From the NCBI GenBank assembly GCA_015493425.1, contig WGDG01000284.1, positions 1 through 11,550 on the forward strand: a stretch of DNA of 11,550 nt, read 5' to 3'. The notes beneath the pieces are model-generated. The model was not told where the DNA came from. It worked only from the letters and a program-made list of their open reading frames with translations, and searched no databases. The number at the start of each line of letters is the position of its first letter. The stretch's first letter is position 1. Below, piece after piece: positions 6,056 through 11,550 of this stretch. The DNA comes from Sulfurovum sp. Its GTDB lineage: Bacteria; Campylobacterota; Campylobacteria; Campylobacterales; Sulfurovaceae. The position numbers and the translations under genes were made by a program.

Positions 6056-6112
6056 ATGTATCTATTCAATCTTCAATCTGGTCATCTAATCTCTAAAAAG
6101 GAACGTATATGA
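6056..6112 (+). CDS. Possible 18-residue leader peptide overlapping galU
   Basis: An open frame ATG (6056) to TGA (6110-6112) encodes 18 residues beginning MYLFNLQSGH. Its stop overlaps the galU start as ATGA, the layout of translationally coupled genes. A purine-rich GGGGGAGG (6037-6044) lies 11 bases before the ATG, somewhat far for an ideal ribosome site. galU has its own AAGGAA site, located inside this frame. The frame also runs through the heptamer-like repeat, so it may be chance; I recognise no leader-peptide family. Confidence 0.3.
   Translation: MYLFNLQSGHLISKKERI
6064..6091 (+). repeat. Degenerate heptamer repeat in the galU leader
   Basis: ATTCAAT followed by CTTCAAT, then CTGGTCA and TCTAATC: two clear heptamers and two decayed ones with the same period as the ATTCAAC tracts in rmlD and rmlB. 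It sits just before the galU ribosome site. Membership of the same family is inferred from unit length and the TTCAA core only. Confidence 0.35.
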
Positions 6113-6939
6113 TCAAGAAGTGTTTATTCCCCGCAGCCGGATACGGCACCCGCTTTCTTCCTGCCACCAAAGCCACGCCAAAAGAGATGCTGCCGGTCTT
6201 GACAAAACCGCTCATCCAGTACGGTGTAGAAGAGGCATTGGAAGCGGGCATCACCACCATGGCCATCGTCACCGGACGTGGCAAACGCGCTATTGAAGAC
6301 CATTTTGATGTCAGCTATGAACTGGAGCACCAGATTAAGGGTACGTCCAAAGAACCCCTGCTTGAAGAGATCCGCTCTGTCATCACGAAGTGTACTTTCT
6401 CCTACACCAGACAACTGGAGATGAAAGGGCTGGGACATGCTATTCTCACAGGTGAAACACTTATTGGCAGCGAACCTTTCGCTGTTGTTCTTGCCGACGA
6501 CCTCTGCGACAATGACGGCAGTGACCCGGTACTCAAGCAGATGGTAAAAGTATTCGAAAAATACCAATGTTCCATTGTTGCCATCGAAGAAGTTCCTATG
6601 GATCAAACCCATAAATACGGAATCATTGCCGGGAACCTTGTCGACAACACCAACGATACCTACCGTGTCACAGATATGGTAGAGAAGCCCAACCCCAAAG
6701 AAGCGCCTACCAACATGGCCATCATCGGCCGCTACATTCTTACACCGGATATCTTTGACATCCTGCTTAATACCAAGCCGGGTAAAGGCGGAGAGATACA
6801 AATTACCGATGCCCTGCTCAAACAGGCAAAAAACGGTAAGGTCATCGCTTATAAGTTCAAAGGTACACGGTTTGACTGTGGGTCTGTTGACGGTTTTGTT
6901 AAAGCTACAAACTATTTTTACAACAAATCAAAGGATTAA
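6109..6939 (+). CDS. galU: UTP-glucose-1-phosphate uridylyltransferase
   Basis: A 276-residue nucleotidyltransferase that makes UDP-glucose from UTP and glucose 1-phosphate, a precursor for surface glycans. Blocks: FPAAGYGTRFLPATKATPKEMLP (7-29) for nucleotide and metal binding with Lys25, the TGRGKRAIEDHFD segment (55-67), VVLADDL (126-132), VEKP (191-194), GRYILTP (207-213), GEIQITDAL (228-236) and FDCGSVDGF (255-263), all typical of bacterial GalU. The length is slightly under the usual 280-300. The start ATG has AAGGAA about 6 bases upstream and overlaps the stop of a possible leader frame. It heads the polysaccharide operon, three bases ahead of rmlA. Closely related families (RmlA, GalF) are excluded by the GalU-specific FPAAGYGTR and TDAL blocks. 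Confidence 0.95.
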   Translation: MIKKCLFPAAGYGTRFLPATKATPKEMLPVLTKPLIQYGVEEALEAGITTMAIVTGRGKRAIEDHFDVSYELEHQIKGTSKEPLLEEIRSVITKCTFSYTRQLEMKGLGHAILTGETLIGSEPFAVVLADDLCDNDGSDPVLKQMVKVFEKYQCSIVAIEEVPMDQTHKYGIIAGNLVDNTNDTYRVTDMVEKPNPKEAPTNMAIIGRYILTPDIFDILLNTKPGKGGEIQITDALLKQAKNGKVIAYKFKGTRFDCGSVDGFVKATNYFYNKSKD

Positions 6940-6942
6940 GAG

Positions 6943-7833
6943 ATGAAAGGCATCATCCTCGCAGGCGGCAGCGGTACACGCCTCTACCCCATTACCAAAG
7001 GCATCAGCAAACAGCTCGCACCCATTTATGACAAACCTATGATCTACTATCCGCTCTCGGTACTGATGCTTGCAGGTATTACAGAAGTACTTATTATCTC
7101 CACCCCTGATGACCTTCCCCGTTTTGAAGCACTGCTTGGTGACGGTTCAGATATTGGTATGCAATTCTTCTATAAGGTACAGCCCTCTCCAGACGGTCTT
7201 GCACAGGCATTCATATTGGGCGAGCAATTCATCGGAGATGATGATGTCTGTCTGGTTCTTGGGGACAATATCTTCTACGGGCATGGTCTGACCAATATGC
7301 TCGCATCTGCTGTAACAAACGCTACAGAGAAGAAAAAAGCCACTGTATTCGGCTATTACGTCAAAGATCCAGAACGTTACGGAGTGGCAGCCTTCGATGA
7401 AAACGGCAATGTCACCAGCATCGAAGAAAAACCAACAAATCCACAAAGCAACTACGCGGTAGTCGGTCTCTACTTTTACCCAAACGATGTTATTGAAATT
7501 GCCAAAAAGGTAAAACCTTCAGAACGCGGAGAACTTGAGATCACTTCTGTCAATCAGGCATACCTTGAAAAGAACGCACTGAAAGTTGAACTGATGGGAA
7601 GAGGATATGCCTGGCTCGATACCGGTACCCATGAGAGCTTTCTGGAAGCTTCCAACTTTATCCAGACCATTGAAAACCGCCAGGGGCTGAAAGTTGCCTG
7701 CATCGAAGAGATCGCTTTTGAGATGGGGTACATCACCAAAGAACAGCTCATCGCACTGGCACAACCCCTCAAAAAGAACCAATACGGACAGTATATGCTT
7801 CGAAGAGCCGAAGAAGGGATAGTAAAGCGATGA
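6943..7833 (+). CDS. rmlA: Glucose-1-phosphate thymidylyltransferase
   Basis: A 296-residue enzyme, the normal RmlA length, that joins dTTP and glucose 1-phosphate to give dTDP-glucose, the first step to dTDP-rhamnose. Blocks: GIILAGGSGTRLYPIT (3-18), KQLAPIYDKPMIYYPLS (23-39), QPSPDGLAQAF (80-90), LVLGDNIFYG (104-113) with metal-binding Asp108, EEKP, GELEITSVNQ, and WLDTGTHESFLEAS near residue 225. Its AAGGA ribosome site lies inside the galU end, and its stop overlaps the rmlC start (ATGA), so coupling with both neighbours is likely. dTDP-rhamnose usually feeds back on this enzyme; the sequence does not show whether this one does. Confidence 0.96.
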   Translation: MKGIILAGGSGTRLYPITKGISKQLAPIYDKPMIYYPLSVLMLAGITEVLIISTPDDLPRFEALLGDGSDIGMQFFYKVQPSPDGLAQAFILGEQFIGDDDVCLVLGDNIFYGHGLTNMLASAVTNATEKKKATVFGYYVKDPERYGVAAFDENGNVTSIEEKPTNPQSNYAVVGLYFYPNDVIEIAKKVKPSERGELEITSVNQAYLEKNALKVELMGRGYAWLDTGTHESFLEASNFIQTIENRQGLKVACIEEIAFEMGYITKEQLIALAQPLKKNQYGQYMLRRAEEGIVKR

Positions 7834-8405
7834 AGTTTACAAGAACTGAAATCCCTGATGTCGTAATTGTAGATCCAAAAGTCCACGGTGACGAACGGGG
7901 TTATTTTGTAGAAACATTTCGCGCAGATAAGCTTGAAGCGTTTTTAGGCTACCAAATAAACTTTTGTCAGGACAACGAATCAAAAAGTGCCAAAGGGGTA
8001 CTTCGAGGACTGCACTATCAGCTTCATCCCGCAGCACAGACAAAACTGGTACGCGTTATTCATGGAAGTGTCCTCGATGTCGCAGTAGACATCCGAATAG
8101 GCTCTCCTACCTTTGGCAAACATGTTGCAGTTGAACTCAGTGCCGAAAACAAAAGACAGCTTCTCGTTCCAAGAGGATTTGCACACGGCTTTGTCGTCCT
8201 TGAAGAGGACACTATCTTCGCCTACAAAGTTGACAACTACTATTCACCGGAAAATGACAGAGGTATCGCTTTCGATGATCCGGAGCTGAACATTGACTGG
8301 CAACTCCCGAATAGAGAACTAAAGCTCTCACAAAAAGACAGAGTACAGCCCAAACTGCATGAGACCAATGATCTGTTTGCCTATGGAGTAAACTACTATG
8401 CTTAA
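7830..8405 (+). CDS. rmlC: dTDP-4-dehydrorhamnose 3,5-epimerase
   Basis: A 191-residue cupin-fold enzyme, close to the usual 180-190, that epimerises C3 and C5 of dTDP-4-keto-6-deoxyglucose. Seen: HGDERGYFVETF (19-30), FCQDNESKSAKGVLRGLHYQ (45-64) with the catalytic base His62, Lys72 in QTKLVRV, VDIR (85-88), PRGFAHGF (113-120) with His118, and YSPENDRGIAFDDP (137-150). These are the known RmlC active-site neighbourhoods. The start overlaps the rmlA stop by four bases and the end overlaps the rmlD start by eight. Nothing unusual is visible in it; there is no heptamer insert, unlike rmlD and rmlB. Confidence 0.96.
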   Translation: MKFTRTEIPDVVIVDPKVHGDERGYFVETFRADKLEAFLGYQINFCQDNESKSAKGVLRGLHYQLHPAAQTKLVRVIHGSVLDVAVDIRIGSPTFGKHVAVELSAENKRQLLVPRGFAHGFVVLEEDTIFAYKVDNYYSPENDRGIAFDDPELNIDWQLPNRELKLSQKDRVQPKLHETNDLFAYGVNYYA

Positions 8406-9312
8406 CATCCTGGTAACAGGTTCAAATGGGCAATTAGGAAGTGAACTTCGTGAACTTGTTAATCATTCAACATTGCCCAACGGAAATGCCTTTAGGTGCA
8501 ACATTCAACATTCAACATTTCACTTCACCGATAAAACGACATTGGACATCACAAATAAAAATGCTGTTAACGATTTTTGCTTAACCAATGACATTGAAGT
8601 GATTGTAAACTGTGCAGCTTATACGGCTGTCGACAAAGCAGAAGAAGATCAAGAAAATGCCGAAAAAGTCAACCATCTTGCCGTAAAATATCTCGCAGAG
8701 GTTGCAAAAGAGCACAATATCTCACTAATCCACATCTCCACTGACTATGTCTTTGACGGCACGAACTACAGACCTTATATTGAAAATGACCCTGCAAACC
8801 CCAAAAGTGTCTATGGTGCCACCAAACTTGCCGGTGAAAAAGCAATGCAGGAGGCCAACCCTGCAAATTCCATTATCATTAGAACATCATGGGTATACAG
8901 CAGTTTTGGCAACAACTTTGTAAAGACAATGCTGCGTCTTGGTAAAGAAAGAGATACGCTTGGAGTGATATTTGATCAAGTGGGAACACCGACTTATGCA
9001 AAAGACCTTGCCCACGCTTTGCTTCGGATGTTGAATGATGAATGTTTAATGTTGAATGATACAGTTGAAATCTATCACTACAGCAACGAAGGGGTAACGA
9101 GCTGGTATGACTTTGCAAAAGCAATCTTTGAACTCTCCGGCATTGAATGTAAAGTCAATCCTATTGAAACAAAAGCATACCCGACTCCTGCACAAAGACC
9201 CCACTACAGCTTGCTTAATAAAGCAAAAATAAAAAAAGAACTTGGACTTACCATCCCTTACTGGAAAGATTCGCTTGATGAGTGTTTAAAAGCTTTAGGA
9301 GAAAGAAGATAA
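8398..9312 (+). CDS. rmlD: dTDP-4-dehydrorhamnose reductase with two repeat-derived inserts
   Basis: A 304-residue short-chain dehydrogenase that reduces dTDP-4-keto-L-rhamnose to dTDP-L-rhamnose. The nucleotide-binding motif is VTGSNGQLGSEL (6-17); NCAAYTAVDKAE (71-82), STDYVFDG (114-121) and the catalytic pair Tyr139/Lys143 in YGATK follow, with RTSWVYSSFGNNF (162-174) and the C-terminal RPHYSLLNKAK. Two stretches do not look like RmlD: residues 23-41 (HSTLPNGNAFRCNIQHSTF) and 211-221 (MLNDECLMLND). Both are translated heptamer DNA, in frame, in places where the family has loops of variable length. All catalytic residues survive, so it is probably active. Start overlaps rmlC by eight bases; stop shares one base with the rmlB start. 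Confidence 0.94.
   Translation: MLNILVTGSNGQLGSELRELVNHSTLPNGNAFRCNIQHSTFHFTDKTTLDITNKNAVNDFCLTNDIEVIVNCAAYTAVDKAEEDQENAEKVNHLAVKYLAEVAKEHNISLIHISTDYVFDGTNYRPYIENDPANPKSVYGATKLAGEKAMQEANPANSIIIRTSWVYSSFGNNFVKTMLRLGKERDTLGVIFDQVGTPTYAKDLAHALLRMLNDECLMLNDTVEIYHYSNEGVTSWYDFAKAIFELSGIECKVNPIETKAYPTPAQRPHYSLLNKAKIKKELGLTIPYWKDSLDECLKALGERR
8464..8520 (+). repeat. Heptamer (ATTCAAC) repeat insert in the 5' part of rmlD
   Basis: CATTCAACATT occurs at 8464-8474 and again at 8502-8512, where it runs on as CATTCAACATTCAACATT (8502-8519), that is two full ATTCAAC units plus ATT. Between the copies lie 27 bases of other sequence (8475-8501). It is read as HSTL and IQHSTF in the RmlD protein. The unit is seven bases, so gain or loss of one would shift the frame. 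Confidence 0.75.
9028..9058 (-). repeat. Heptamer repeat insert in the 3' part of rmlD, opposite orientation
   Basis: Four consecutive heptamers, GTTGAAT, GATGAAT, GTTTAAT, GTTGAAT (9030-9057), are the reverse complement of the ATTCAAC unit. AATGTTGAATG (9048-9058) is an exact reverse complement of CATTCAACATT at 8464 and 8502. It is read as MLNDECLMLND in RmlD, between the helix after AHALL and the strand VEIYHYSN. Confidence 0.75.
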
Positions 9313-10391
9313 TGAATGATACGAACAAAACAATATTAGTTACAGGTTGCGCGGGCTTCATCGGTTCAAACTTTGTACCCTACTTTTTAGATAAGTATGA
9401 AAATTACAACATTGTCAATCTCGACCTGCTCACTTATGCAGGAAATCTTGACAACCTCAAAGAGGTGGAGGATCATCCAAGATATAAGTTCATCCAAGGC
9501 AACATCTGTAACCGTGAGCTTGTAGAGTTCATCTTTAACGAATACGACATTCAGGGAGTCATCCACTTCGCAGCAGAGAGCCATGTGGACAACTCCATTA
9601 AAAATCCCAGCGTATTTGTCGAGACCAATGTCAAGGGGACATTTACACTTTTAGATGTAGCATATAAACACTGGATGGAAGCCCCATTCCAATTTAAAGA
9701 AAAATATTCACAAACAAATTCAACATCCAACACCCAACATCCAACATTACCAAGGTTTCACCACATCTCAACTGATGAAGTCTACGGAACACTCTCAGAT
9801 GATCCTACAGATCTTTTTACCGAAGAGACACCATACGCTCCTAACTCGCCTTACTCAGCTTCCAAAGCAAGCTCCGATATGATAGTCAGAAGCTATCAAG
9901 AGACCTATGGACTTAACACTGTCATAACAAACTGTTCAAACAACTATGGGCCAAAACAGCATGATGAAAAGCTTATTCCCACCATTATCCGTAAATGTTT
10001 GGCAGGTGAGAGCATCCCTATCTACGGAGATGGGAAAAACATCCGTGACTGGCTCTATGTACTAGACCACTGTAAAGGGATAGATTTAGTTTATCATACG
10101 GGTAAAGAGGGAAATGTCTACAACATCGGTGGCAGAAATGAGAGAACAAACTTACAAATTGTAGATAGAATCACCTCAATCCTTGATGAAAAAGTGCCAC
10201 GAGAAAACAATAAAAGCTATAAAGAACTTATAACTTTCGTAGAGGACAGAGCCGGACATGACAGACGCTACGCAATAGATGCTACAAAATTAGAGAACGA
10301 ACTTGGTTGGAGAGCTGATGAAAACTTTGATACAGGTATTGTGAAAACTATTGATTGGTACTTGAAGAAGTATGGATACAAAAATGTATAA
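9312..10391 (+). CDS. rmlB: dTDP-glucose 4,6-dehydratase with a repeat-derived insert
   Basis: A 359-residue extended short-chain dehydrogenase that converts dTDP-glucose to dTDP-4-keto-6-deoxyglucose, the branch point for rhamnose and amino sugars. Seen: TGCAGFIGSNF (11-21) for NAD, HFAAESHVDNS (85-95), the catalytic STDEVYG (153-159) with Asp155 and Glu156, Tyr181/Lys185 in PYSASKASSD, NCSNNYGPKQHDEKLIP (207-223) and YGDGKNIRDWLYV (238-250). Residues about 134-147 (rich in Thr, Ser and Asn) come from a heptamer tract just before the FHHISTDEVYG strand, at the site where homologues have a short variable loop. I start at ATG 9312, which overlaps the rmlD stop (TAATG) and has AGGAG 10 bases upstream; the in-frame ATG at 9282 lies inside rmlD. 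Confidence 0.96.
   Translation: MNDTNKTILVTGCAGFIGSNFVPYFLDKYENYNIVNLDLLTYAGNLDNLKEVEDHPRYKFIQGNICNRELVEFIFNEYDIQGVIHFAAESHVDNSIKNPSVFVETNVKGTFTLLDVAYKHWMEAPFQFKEKYSQTNSTSNTQHPTLPRFHHISTDEVYGTLSDDPTDLFTEETPYAPNSPYSASKASSDMIVRSYQETYGLNTVITNCSNNYGPKQHDEKLIPTIIRKCLAGESIPIYGDGKNIRDWLYVLDHCKGIDLVYHTGKEGNVYNIGGRNERTNLQIVDRITSILDEKVPRENNKSYKELITFVEDRAGHDRRYAIDATKLENELGWRADENFDTGIVKTIDWYLKKYGYKNV
9718..9748 (+). repeat. Heptamer repeat insert in rmlB
   Basis: Four tandem heptamers, ATTCAAC, ATCCAAC, ACCCAAC and ATCCAAC (9718-9745), followed by ATT. Consensus AYYCAAC, matching the ATTCAAC units in rmlD in the same orientation as the 8464-8520 tract. It encodes part of a Thr/Ser/Asn-rich loop in RmlB. 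Confidence 0.75.
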
Positions 10392-10800
10392 TTATGAATT
10401 AATAAACTTTCAAACTTTAGGAGATGAAAGAGGTTCTCTTATAGCGATCGAAGAAGGCTATAATGCACCTTTTGAAATTAAAAGGGTGTATTATATTTTT
10501 GATACAAAAAAAGGTGTTATCAGGGGTTATCATGCACACATCAATCTAAAGCAAATTGCAATTGCCGTTAAAGGGAGTTGTACATTTGTTATTGATAATG
10601 GGAAACAAAGAGAAGAGATACTGCTTGATAACCCGAATAAAGGACTTTTAATTGAGGGACTAATTTGGAGAGAGATGAAAGATTTTAGTGAAGATTGTGT
10701 TTTATTGGTTATTGCAAGTGAGCATTATGATGAAACTGATTATATTCGAGACTATCAAAAATTTATTGATAAAGTAATAGAAAATGACAAAAATAAGTAA
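10384..10800 (+). CDS. dTDP-4-oxo-6-deoxyglucose 3,4-ketoisomerase (FdtA/QdtA type)
   Basis: A 138-residue cupin protein of the WxcM-like/FdtA family. It moves the keto group of dTDP-4-keto-6-deoxyglucose from C4 to C3, which commits the sugar to 3-amino-3,6-dideoxyhexoses such as Fuc3N or Qui3N. Seen: LGDERGSLIAIEE (12-24), FEIKRVYYIFDT (30-41), the active-site RGYHAH (47-52) with His50 and His52, KGSCTFVIDNG, IWREM (94-98), and the family ending ASEHYDETDYIRDY (111-124). I use the ATG at 10384, because MYNYELINF aligns with family N-termini; an ATG at 10372 would add four residues. It overlaps the rmlB end by eight bases. FdtA (galacto product) and QdtA (gluco product) cannot be told apart safely here. 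A sugar aminotransferase should lie nearby, beyond the window. Confidence 0.88.
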   Translation: MYNYELINFQTLGDERGSLIAIEEGYNAPFEIKRVYYIFDTKKGVIRGYHAHINLKQIAIAVKGSCTFVIDNGKQREEILLDNPNKGLLIEGLIWREMKDFSEDCVLLVIASEHYDETDYIRDYQKFIDKVIENDKNK

Positions 10801-11550
10801 CTTTTTTCCTTGTGAGAGAGATGCCATAGTAGAGTATACCTACTATTCAAACAGTACTTTGCCAAATAGTGCCTGTTTTGTTTTAAATTTGGAATTTTTG
10901 AAAGAAGCCAATAATAATGAGCATATTTCTACAATTATTACGACCAAAGAACTTGCTCCTAAAGTGTTACATTCCAAAGGTCTTGTAGTTTCTGACAACC
11001 CTAAAAAATGTTTTTTTGAACTGCATAATATATTGATCAAAAATGGTTTAAATGCTTTACATGTAAAAAGTTTTATAGACGATTCAGCTATCATTGCAGA
11101 CACAGTAAAAATAGAAGACAATGTACATATTGGAAAGAATGTAATCATTGAAGATTTTACCGTAATTAAGAGTAATACAATTATAGAAGACGAAACATAC
11201 ATCGCTTCAAATGTCGTTATTGGAGCAAGAGGTATGCATAACACTATGGTTGAAGGTGAATTTATGTATGTAAAAGATGCCGGTGGTGTACATATATCTA
11301 AAGGTTGTGAAGTTTTGTCTGGTGCAATTATTCAGAAATCATATTTTTCAGAATTTACTGAAATTGGGGAACAAACTAAAGTTAGTGTAGGTGTAAAGGT
11401 TGGGCATGGATGCGTCATAGGTAAGAGAACGTTGATTGCAGGAAGTGTACAGTTAGCTGGATATAATACAATAGGGAATGATGTATGGATCGGCCCTTCA
11501 TCCGTTTTGGCACATGGTTTACAAATTGGAAATAATGCACAAATAAAACT
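10784..11550 (+). CDS. LpxD-like left-handed beta-helix N-acyltransferase, 3'-truncated by window edge
   Basis: The first 255 codons of a gene that continues past the right edge. Residues 1 to about 95 look like the LpxD uridine-binding region, including VVSDNPKKCFFEL (68-80), which resembles the NPxxAF segment of LpxD. From about 97 there are hexapeptide repeats of a left-handed beta-helix (for example IEDNVHIGKNVII, TEIGEQTKVSVGVKVGHGCVIG, YNTIGNDVWIG). His208 in VGHG is at the place of the LpxD catalytic His. A true lipid A LpxD would normally sit with lpxA or fabZ. Here it overlaps a dTDP-sugar ketoisomerase by 17 bases, so I infer N-acylation of a 3-amino-dideoxyhexose, in the role of FdtC/QdtC. 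The ATG at 10784 is the only good start, with a weak ribosome site. The DNA is A/T-rich, like the gene before it. Confidence 0.78.
   Translation, partial: MTKISNFFPCERDAIVEYTYYSNSTLPNSACFVLNLEFLKEANNNEHISTIITTKELAPKVLHSKGLVVSDNPKKCFFELHNILIKNGLNALHVKSFIDDSAIIADTVKIEDNVHIGKNVIIEDFTVIKSNTIIEDETYIASNVVIGARGMHNTMVEGEFMYVKDAGGVHISKGCEVLSGAIIQKSYFSEFTEIGEQTKVSVGVKVGHGCVIGKRTLIAGSVQLAGYNTIGNDVWIGPSSVLAHGLQIGNNAQIK

Noticed and set aside
6016..6108. JUMPstart/ops element in the polysaccharide leader
   Set aside because: No GGCGGTAG-type core is present; GGGGGAGG does not match.
6124..6801. 225-codon minus-strand open frame over galU
   Set aside because: Fully antisense to galU with no recognisable motif; explained by galU codon bias.
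8464..9748. CRISPR array from the repeated CATTCAACATT units
   Set aside because: Units are seven bases, mostly without spacers, in both orientations and inside reading frames; no cas genes.
10843..11244. 133-codon minus-strand open frame near the right edge
   Set aside because: It lies antisense to the LpxD-like gene, whose plus frame has clear hexapeptide repeats; hydrophobic Ser/Ile-rich content is typical of a shadow.

Overview
The window looks like a chromosomal segment of a Campylobacterota (epsilonproteobacterial) species, most like the Sulfurovum/Sulfurimonas group. Reasons: the kdsA-ribH-nusB gene order (which I recall from Campylobacter and relatives), menaquinone synthesis by the futalosine route (mqnC) followed by an M16 peptidase homologue, and A/T-rich promoters with clear TATAAT-type -10 boxes but weak -35 boxes. 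Assignment below phylum level is inference.

Left block (1-4265, all minus strand): a compact housekeeping run read from right to left: an EamA-type membrane transporter, kdsA (Kdo-8-phosphate synthase, inner-core LPS), ribH (riboflavin), nusB (antitermination), mqnC (menaquinone) and the N-terminal part of an M16 peptidase homologue that lacks the zinc motif and runs off the left edge. Most junctions are 1-25 bases. The two wider ones (484-553 and 2500-2552) hold REP-like palindromes with a shared TGTAGGGTG head.

Middle block (4266-5968, plus strand): two MNT-HEPN modules in tandem. The first is a single fused protein, nucleotidyltransferase plus HEPN domain. The second is a two-gene, translationally coupled MntA/HepT-type pair. 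Both carry the nucleotidyltransferase GS...DxD signature and the HEPN RX4HxY signature, the motifs of toxin-antitoxin systems in which the MNT protein adenylylates the HEPN RNase. Each module has its own promoter candidate. The split pair appears more A/T-rich than the fused gene.

Right block (5969-11550, plus strand): a surface-polysaccharide operon, probably transcribed from a TATAAT promoter at 6010. galU is followed by the full dTDP-L-rhamnose set rmlA-rmlC-rmlD-rmlB, then an FdtA/QdtA-type dTDP-sugar 3,4-ketoisomerase and a LpxD-like left-handed beta-helix acyltransferase cut by the right edge. RmlA and RmlB make dTDP-4-keto-6-deoxyglucose. RmlC and RmlD turn it into dTDP-rhamnose, whereas the ketoisomerase diverts it toward 3-amino-3,6-dideoxyhexoses, which the acyltransferase could N-acylate. 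Nearly every junction overlaps or is a few bases long. The last two genes are markedly A/T-rich.

The most unusual features are the side-by-side fused and split MNT-HEPN modules, and a dispersed heptanucleotide repeat (consensus ATTCAAC) inserted in frame twice in rmlD and once in rmlB, with a degenerate relative in the galU leader.
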